Below, piece after piece: positions 59,515 through 64,000 of a stretch of DNA of 64,000 nucleotides; position 1 is the stretch's first letter; each line of letters starts with the position of its first letter. The position numbers and the translations under genes were made by a program. Source of the stretch: GWE2-40-63 sp050179685 (GTDB taxonomy: Bacteria > Bacteroidota > Bacteroidia > Bacteroidales > SZUA-534); NCBI GenBank assembly GCA_050179685.1, contig JBFXEW010000004.1:161905-225904 (forward strand), written 5' to 3'. A model generated the notes under the pieces. That model saw only the letters and a program-made list of their open reading frames with translations. It had not been told where the DNA came from and made no database searches.

Positions 59515-59802
59515 GTTGCCGCAAATAGCGGAGATGATAAATCAAATGAAAATACTAGTTCAATAGATCAGTTTGCACAAGAAAATGACTTCCGATATGC
59601 TGACCACAATGGAGTTTATGAAATAATGGGAAGCACACTAGGTTATCAGGATTTTACCATAAGCGCAGGCTTAGGCCTTTTGGGTCTCAAAACTACGTTG
59701 ATAGGTGTTTCAAAAGGGTCATTTATTGGTTCTTTAATTATAGGGGCGGCTTCTTTAGTCAGGGGTAATTATTATAATAATATTTATGGTAAAGATTATT
59801 AG
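59515..59802 (+). pseudogene. Headless toxin tip F2
   Basis: An open frame of 95 codons without start, core or linker. It begins exactly at VAANSGDDKSN, the shared hinge of tips C, F and G, and runs to a stop at 59800-59802 (end NNIYGKDY). The sequence includes a hydrophobic stretch (SAGLGLLGLKTTLIGVSKG). It is a tip with no means of expression, followed by a candidate immunity gene whose ATG lies inside it. Confidence 0.65.
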
Positions 59803-60442
59803 TGTCATTTTTTTTGGATTAATCAGTTTCTCAATAGTAGGTCAGACTTATTCTAATGGGGAAATAAAGATTCTTAAAAAGCATAGTAACTATTTAAAAG
59901 AAAACTATTTTAATGAGTTAAATTATCATTTAATTTGGCATTGTTCTAATTATTCTAAAAGCAGTTGTTTCGAAAGGTTTACTATAAATTCTGAGCAAAA
60001 CGACTCAATCTGGTCGATTTCATTTTTATATTGGGAAAATGAATTTTTAGAAAAACATATACAAAATAGATATAAAATAATAGAATACAGTGTTAGTTAT
60101 TGTTTAAAAGGGAGAGAGTATTTTATTACCAGAAATAGTAATAACGATACAATAATGTATTTTTCATATCCAAAAAATAATAGGGATGCAATGACATTTT
60201 TCGTTGGTAAGTACACAAATCTTTTTGAAAATATAGAACTAACACCAAGGCAATTAAATTATTATTTAAAATATCAAGATTCATTAATATTTGTAAAGGG
60301 TAATAATTTACCGCCCTTACCTGAGATAGATTTAGTGGAAAATGATAGTATAATGAATTTGTATATACAGCAAGGAAAGGATTTTTATTATCCCAAGTTG
60401 CATGATAAAAAGGTTGATTATTGTGATGAAGCTAATTGGTAA
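59786..60442 (+). CDS. Candidate immunity protein for tip F2
   Basis: A 218-residue exported protein with a signal peptide (ending SIVGQ) and a mature part rich in Asn, Tyr and Ile. It contains LTPRQLNYYLKYQDSLIFV and ends DEANW just before the next core fragment. No family recognised. Its start overlaps the F2 tip by 17 bases. Confidence 0.55.
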   Translation: MVKIISVIFFGLISFSIVGQTYSNGEIKILKKHSNYLKENYFNELNYHLIWHCSNYSKSSCFERFTINSEQNDSIWSISFLYWENEFLEKHIQNRYKIIEYSVSYCLKGREYFITRNSNNDTIMYFSYPKNNRDAMTFFVGKYTNLFENIELTPRQLNYYLKYQDSLIFVKGNNLPPLPEIDLVENDSIMNLYIQQGKDFYYPKLHDKKVDYCDEANW

Positions 60443-61577
60443 CGATGAAGGAACCAATCCCGTGAGCACAGCGAAACGGGAGGGTAACCGACGTAACCCC
60501 CTTAACTGGTCACAGCCCGATACCCGAACCAACTTAATGCTCGACCGGGGCTATACGGGTCATGAGCATTTAGATGGTGCGCATATTATAAATATGAATG
60601 GCCGTATGTACGACCCTATTATAGGCCGGATGCTTAGCCCCGACCCGGTTCTCCAAAACCCATACAGTACCCAGAATTATAATAGGTATAGCTATGTAAT
60701 GAACAACCCCCTAAAATATACCGACCCCACCGGCTACCGGATGAGTTTTCAAGAGTTAAGCTATTTTGAAAATCAAAGAGTACAAAGTGGAGGAGGTGAT
60801 TATAGGGGATACATGTTTGGTGCTAATATTGATGTTCCGGATTCAGACGGGTTTATAATGTGGAATAGTTGGATAGATTCCGGAGTAAGTGGGTTGGTAA
60901 ACTTTACAGATTATCAAAGTGGTATTGAAAACGGGGTTAGCTTCAAATCTTACGATAGTGGAGATAAAGATTATGTAGTCGCAAAGTATAGTGCCATAGC
61001 TAATAATGGGTTACAAGGCGAATGGATACCCTTAATGAGTACAGATCCATTGGAAAAAGGATATACTTTTTTATTAAATGGAGTAGTCGCAAATAGTGGG
61101 GGTAATATTGATGTATACATCTGGGATAAGGGATATGAAGGTGATGTTGGACACACTGCGATTAGAATTGGAGATAAAGTATATGGTTATTATCCAACCG
61201 ATGTTGATGGTGATGGGCAATACACAAAAGCCGATTTGAAAAATAGCCCGGGAGAAATGCATATAAATAGCATTTCTGAATTTAATAGTTATTATTGTGG
61301 AAATGGTATTAATGCTTATACGATAAGTTTAAATGGACAGCAGTATAATGCATTGTTAAATAATCTAAATGCTGTTGCACAAAACCCTGGTTATTATAGT
61401 TTGGGAGGGAATAACTGTACTTCAATTGCCATGCAGTGCTTATCAAATGCTGGATTTGATATTGGATTAAATCATATGGGAATGAATGTTTCAAGAAAAG
61501 TATCACCATCTTCATTTGGTTTTATCCTACAATATAATGGTGGTGTTTCAAATAGTTACCATTTTGTAGTACCTTAA
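60402..61577 (+). CDS. Orphan Rhs core fragment with permuted-papain-like tip G
   Basis: Core homology begins at 60450, inside the 29-codon element, so the cassette starts exactly in that repeat; the frame before it is in the immunity gene of F2. The core and linker match E and C/F up to NGVVANSGG. The tip end of ~150 residues has VGHTAIRIGDKVYGYYP and then GGNNCTSIAMQCLSNAG, a His-first, Cys-second order seen in circularly permuted NlpC/P60-papain-like proteases. Activity is inference from these motifs. Confidence 0.78.
   Translation: MIKRLIIVMKLIGNDEGTNPVSTAKREGNRRNPLNWSQPDTRTNLMLDRGYTGHEHLDGAHIINMNGRMYDPIIGRMLSPDPVLQNPYSTQNYNRYSYVMNNPLKYTDPTGYRMSFQELSYFENQRVQSGGGDYRGYMFGANIDVPDSDGFIMWNSWIDSGVSGLVNFTDYQSGIENGVSFKSYDSGDKDYVVAKYSAIANNGLQGEWIPLMSTDPLEKGYTFLLNGVVANSGGNIDVYIWDKGYEGDVGHTAIRIGDKVYGYYPTDVDGDGQYTKADLKNSPGEMHINSISEFNSYYCGNGINAYTISLNGQQYNALLNNLNAVAQNPGYYSLGGNNCTSIAMQCLSNAGFDIGLNHMGMNVSRKVSPSSFGFILQYNGGVSNSYHFVVP
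60450..60485 (+). repeat. Truncated 29-codon element at cassette G left boundary
   Basis: Only the last 12 codons of the element (from GTNPVSTAKREG) are present and they mark the cassette's left boundary. TCCCGT and ACGGGA are intact, so the junction lies just upstream of the inverted repeat. Confidence 0.75.
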
Positions 61578-61587
61578 TTGGAATTCA

Positions 61588-61947
61588 ATGAAGAAACTTT
61601 TAAAACTATATGTGATATTATTACTTATTGGAGGTTGTTTTCCAAAAGAAAATAGAGATATATCAGACTTAATAAAAAGTAGTAGATTAGAAGATAAGAT
61701 GAGAGCCTATTATTTGATTGGAGAGACAAAAGATACTAACTATATCAGTTTTTTAATTGAAGATTTAGGCAATCCCAAAATATCGAATCATTTAAATTTC
61801 AAAGGAATGTCTGTTTATCAATGTAAAATAAATGCATTAAGAAAGTTCTCTAATTTTGACCCACCAAATGAGGTAACATATAAACCAGATTCAGTAAATA
61901 TTGATTTTTATGTTAACTGGGTTTTGGAAAATAATTTATTGAAATAG
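61588..61947 (+). CDS. Candidate immunity lipoprotein for tip G
   Basis: A 119-residue lipoprotein (lipobox IGGC near residue 17) with a helical middle resembling a HEAT-like repeat (SRLEDKMRAYYLIGETKDTN). It begins 10 bases after the tip G stop. No family recognised. Confidence 0.55.
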   Translation: MKKLLKLYVILLLIGGCFPKENRDISDLIKSSRLEDKMRAYYLIGETKDTNYISFLIEDLGNPKISNHLNFKGMSVYQCKINALRKFSNFDPPNEVTYKPDSVNIDFYVNWVLENNLLK

Positions 61948-61968
61948 ATGATCAGCTTAAGTTTCTAG

Positions 61969-62082
61969 TTCTTTAAAAATTTTGGCGTTGATTATATTGA
62001 GGGTGGAATTTCTGGAGGAGTGAGTGTTGGACCAAAATTTGGCGCTTGGTGGTCAAAAACGAATACAATATTTTTTCCCTAG
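61969..62082 (+). pseudogene. Headless toxin tip fragment H
   Basis: An open frame of 37 codons (FFKNFGVDYIEGGISGGV...) with no start, ending at a stop at 62080-62082 directly before the next ATG. It has a Gly/Ser-rich, tip-like character and sits where a tip C terminus would be expected before an immunity gene. Confidence 0.5.
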
Positions 62083-62460
62083 ATGAAAAGAAAAGAGATA
62101 GCTACTTTCTTTATAGTAGTCATAGTATTGGTAGTTTTTTATACTTTGTTTCTAAAGAGTGGTATGAATGACTGGTTTTCAAACAATGCTTATGAAACTT
62201 TGACAAGAAGAGTTAAAGAATTAAGTATTGCCGGTTATGTAAATGATAAATATATAGATGAAAATAGCCATTTACATGAAACTCTTGTGATTAATAATAG
62301 TGGACAGAGTCTTAGGTTAATCATCCCAAATGACAAAAGTGGATTGTACGCTTATATTGCAATAGGTGATTCTATTTTCAAAGAAAAAGAATCAATGGTA
62401 TGTTATGTAAAAAGAGATGGTATTTATACAAGATTTGAAATAGATTTTGGAAGCAATTAA
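62083..62460 (+). CDS. Candidate immunity protein for tip H
   Basis: A 125-residue protein with an N-terminal helix (residues 7-23) and a periplasmic domain of alternating strands. It starts immediately after the tip H stop. No family recognised. Confidence 0.5.
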   Translation: MKRKEIATFFIVVIVLVVFYTLFLKSGMNDWFSNNAYETLTRRVKELSIAGYVNDKYIDENSHLHETLVINNSGQSLRLIIPNDKSGLYAYIAIGDSIFKEKESMVCYVKRDGIYTRFEIDFGSN

Positions 62461-62470
62461 TAAGTTATAT

Positions 62471-62977
62471 ATGGAAAAATTAGAACAAAAACCAAAATCA
62501 ATTAAGAGTATAGGTAATGTAATTATAGTATTATCAGCAATGATAATTTTTGGAAATGGAATGGGAATATTTTCCTTTACTCTTCTTGGATTTGGAGATA
62601 CAAATAATGTTGAGCCATCGAGTAATACCAGCCTACTTGTTTGGATTTTTGAACACTATTTAGGCGTTTGCATGAGCATGATTATTATAGGGTTAGTGTA
62701 TTTGTTAGGAGGAGTGTTCCTTGCCAAATATAAGCTTTGGGCAAACAAACTTGTTACTTTAGTTTCAGTCCTCTTATTATTTATAATTTGGGTCTTAATG
62801 ATACTTATGTTTATTACAATGAGCGACCAAATTGAATTAAAAACAATTAGAATTGGTTCAATTGTAACAGTAATAATTTGGTCAATACCATTATTGATTC
62901 TTATATGGTATCTAAACAAACAAAGTATATTAAAGCGTAAGCAACCGGGCACATACATATTGATTAGCCGGCTTTGA
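62471..62977 (+). CDS. Four-helix membrane protein truncated by IS66
   Basis: A 168-residue protein with four transmembrane helices. Its last 14 residues (RKQPGTYILISRL) are encoded by the left end of IS66, so the natural C terminus is lost. The same tail ends the truncated first copy of the IS gene. It may have been a second immunity-type gene of the H cassette. The ATG at 62471 is preferred to an upstream in-frame start at 62447. Confidence 0.6.
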   Translation: MEKLEQKPKSIKSIGNVIIVLSAMIIFGNGMGIFSFTLLGFGDTNNVEPSSNTSLLVWIFEHYLGVCMSMIIIGLVYLLGGVFLAKYKLWANKLVTLVSVLLLFIIWVLMILMFITMSDQIELKTIRIGSIVTVIIWSIPLLILIWYLNKQSILKRKQPGTYILISRL

Positions 62978-63172
62978 GGACTTAGCTTCGCTGCCATGAA
63001 ATCAAATGAGAAATTAAAAACACAGATGTATGGTTTAATAGCTCGCTGGGAACAGAGCGGATTAAACCAAAAGGCTTTCTGTAAAGCTGAAGGTATCAAT
63101 TACTACAAATTCAAGTATTGGAAGACCCGTCAATATCAGGAACAAAAATATTCCCATCAAGAACCTCTTAAA
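62936..63172 (+). repeat. 237-bp left-end IS66 duplication, copy 1
   Basis: Identical to 63173-63409 as far as I can compare. It contains the IS left end (GTAAGCAACCGGGCACATAC) and the start of the accessory gene tnpA. Copy 1 is followed directly by copy 2. Confidence 0.85.
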
Positions 63173-63214
63173 CGTAAGCAACCGGGCACATACATATTGA
63201 TTAGCCGGCTTTGA
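62996..63214 (+). pseudogene. Truncated IS66 tnpA in the duplicated left end
   Basis: A 72-codon frame of which the first ~59 match the intact tnpA below, ending in RKQPGTYILISRL because the next copy of the left end begins. It is a by-product of the 237-bp duplication. Confidence 0.85.
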
Positions 63215-63409
63215 GGACTTAGCTTCGCTGCCATGAAATCAAATGAGAAATTAAAAACACAGATGTATGGTTTAATAGCTCGCTGGGAACAGAGCGGATT
63301 AAACCAAAAGGCTTTCTGTAAAGCTGAAGGTATCAATTACTACAAATTCAAGTATTGGAAGACCCGTCAATATCAGGAACAAAAATATTCCCATCAAGAA
63401 CCTCTTAAA
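63173..63409 (+). repeat. 237-bp left-end IS66 duplication, copy 2
   Basis: Second copy; here the sequence continues (LKLKPDFIPITVPG) into an intact tnpA. Confidence 0.85.
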
Positions 63410-63556
63410 CTCAAACCTGATTTTATTCCGATAACTGTTCCAGGTTTTGAAAATATATTGCCAGGAGTGGAACTTACTTTTCCCAATGGTGTTAAGCTGA
63501 GCTTCAAGCAAGGTATTGAACCCAGTCTGATTAAAGAACTGATAAAACTTTACTGA
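63233..63556 (+). CDS. tnpA: IS66 accessory protein TnpA
   Basis: A 107-residue protein of the IS66 accessory TnpA (Orf1) family. WEQSGLNQKAFCKAEGINYYKFKYW is its helix-turn-helix-like signature (cited by its core QKAFCKAEGINYYKF), with a LTFPNGVKLSF motif near the end. It helps transposition by an unknown route. tnpB begins 1 base after its stop. Confidence 0.9.
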   Translation: MKSNEKLKTQMYGLIARWEQSGLNQKAFCKAEGINYYKFKYWKTRQYQEQKYSHQEPLKLKPDFIPITVPGFENILPGVELTFPNGVKLSFKQGIEPSLIKELIKLY

Positions 63557-63557
63557 T

Positions 63558-63920
63558 ATGTTTACCCTTGGTTCCACCTTAAAATTTCAGCTATACAGCA
63601 AACCAACCGATATGCGTAAGAGCTTTGACAGCCTGTGCGGCATCGTGCAAAACCAGTTGGGGCAATCACCAGTAAATGGCGAGGTGTATGTGTTCATAAA
63701 CAAAACCCGCAATAAAATCAAACTGCTCCACTGGGCCGGTAGCGGGTTCGTACTTTATTACAAACGGCTCGAATCAGGGACATTCGAGCACCCACAATAT
63801 GACATCGAAACAGGCAGCTACCAGTTGAGCTACTCGCAAATGGTTATGTTAGTTGACGGCATCAGTATAAAAGATATTGAAAGAAAAAAGCATTTTGAGC
63901 TATCTGTGGAACATACCTAA
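63558..63920 (+). CDS. tnpB: IS66 accessory protein TnpB
   Basis: A 120-residue IS66 Orf2 protein. PTDMRKSFDSLCGIV is its hallmark and FINKTRNKIKLLHWAGSGFVLYYKRLE the rest of the conserved core (cited by KLLHWAGSGFVLYYKRLE). Length fits the family. Confidence 0.95.
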   Translation: MFTLGSTLKFQLYSKPTDMRKSFDSLCGIVQNQLGQSPVNGEVYVFINKTRNKIKLLHWAGSGFVLYYKRLESGTFEHPQYDIETGSYQLSYSQMVMLVDGISIKDIERKKHFELSVEHT

Positions 63921-63959
63921 AACTTAGTATTTGTAATACTTTAAGCCTATTTTAGCAGT

Positions 63960-64000
63960 GTGAAAAACGTGGCAGAAAATACCAAAACCGAACAGGTTGT
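63960..64000 (+). CDS. tnpC: Possible start of IS66 transposase TnpC (13 codons visible)
   Basis: A GTG start at 63960 opens a frame reading VKNVAENTKTEQV to the window edge, about 40 bases after tnpB, where the transposase is expected. Too short to confirm by sequence. Confidence 0.4.
   Translation, partial: MKNVAENTKTEQV

Larger units (their letters stand above)
62937..64000 (+). mobile_element. IS66 family insertion sequence (partial, runs off the window)
   Basis: The left end carries a terminal GTAAGC sequence, then the accessory genes tnpA and tnpB and probably the start of tnpC at 63960. The transposase itself lies beyond the window. The left 237 bp occur twice in tandem, so the outermost end is a partial copy. 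It is inserted in the 3' end of a membrane protein gene. Confidence 0.9.

Noticed and set aside
1..64000. tRNA, rRNA, prophage structural genes or a type VI secretion cluster
   Set aside because: No sequence in the window has the expected conserved RNA segments or marker genes; the S74 domain alone is not evidence of a prophage.

Overview
This window is from a member of the Bacteroidota, most likely the Marinilabiliales / Prolixibacteraceae side of the phylum. This is inference from gene content: type IX secretion (T9SS) sorting domains and a T9SS Plug protein, a complete Na+-translocating NADH:quinone reductase (Nqr), promoters of the TTTG / TANNTTTG type, a fused branched-chain 2-oxoacid dehydrogenase E1, and IS66. 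I saw no tRNA, rRNA or CRISPR array.

Bases 1-5,640 are housekeeping and small genes: the end of pheT, a macro-domain protein, a SiaC-like protein, a rhomboid protease, gmhB, a class IV aminotransferase, YqgE/AlgH, and an exosortase beside a 96-residue protein that looks like its only substrate. Bases 5,684-17,731 are a cell-surface region: a 2,240-residue T9SS-exported repeat protein, divergent from a Wza-like export lipoprotein and a Wzc-like tyrosine kinase, then an NhaC antiporter. A fused 2-oxoacid dehydrogenase E1 lies between this region and two small membrane proteins. Bases 20,830-21,300 hold an unexplained repeat region. Bases 21,303-28,215 are apbE and nqrABCDEF, headed by a promoter with two Fnr/Crp-like palindromes. 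Bases 28,613-38,345 hold the T9SS Plug protein, an HD hydrolase, a TlpA-like thioredoxin and a molybdenum cofactor group (moeA, moaA, moaC, MOSC, Mog-like), with a transporter and a second SiaC-like gene among them.

Bases 38,615-62,980 are the unusual part: a polymorphic-toxin (Rhs) locus. A small helix-turn-helix gene, an S74-chaperone protein, a short T9SS/YD-repeat protein and a very large SpvB/FG-GAP/YD-repeat Rhs gene form an apparent operon. The Rhs gene is split by a one-base frameshift at a G tract. Behind it lie at least nine more C-terminal tips. Seven keep a piece of the Rhs core that has lost its own start, two are bare tips, and nearly every tip is followed by a small lipoprotein or membrane gene that is a candidate immunity gene. 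The array shows recurring left breakpoints, a 1.35-kb perfect duplication, a second shared hinge inside the tips, three minus-strand remnants of a helix-turn-helix gene, and many in-frame, partly palindromic 30-base insertions. It reads as an archive of toxin tips that could be exchanged onto the expressed Rhs gene by recombination.

The window ends in an IS66 element whose left 237 bp are tandemly duplicated and which has replaced the end of the last candidate immunity gene.
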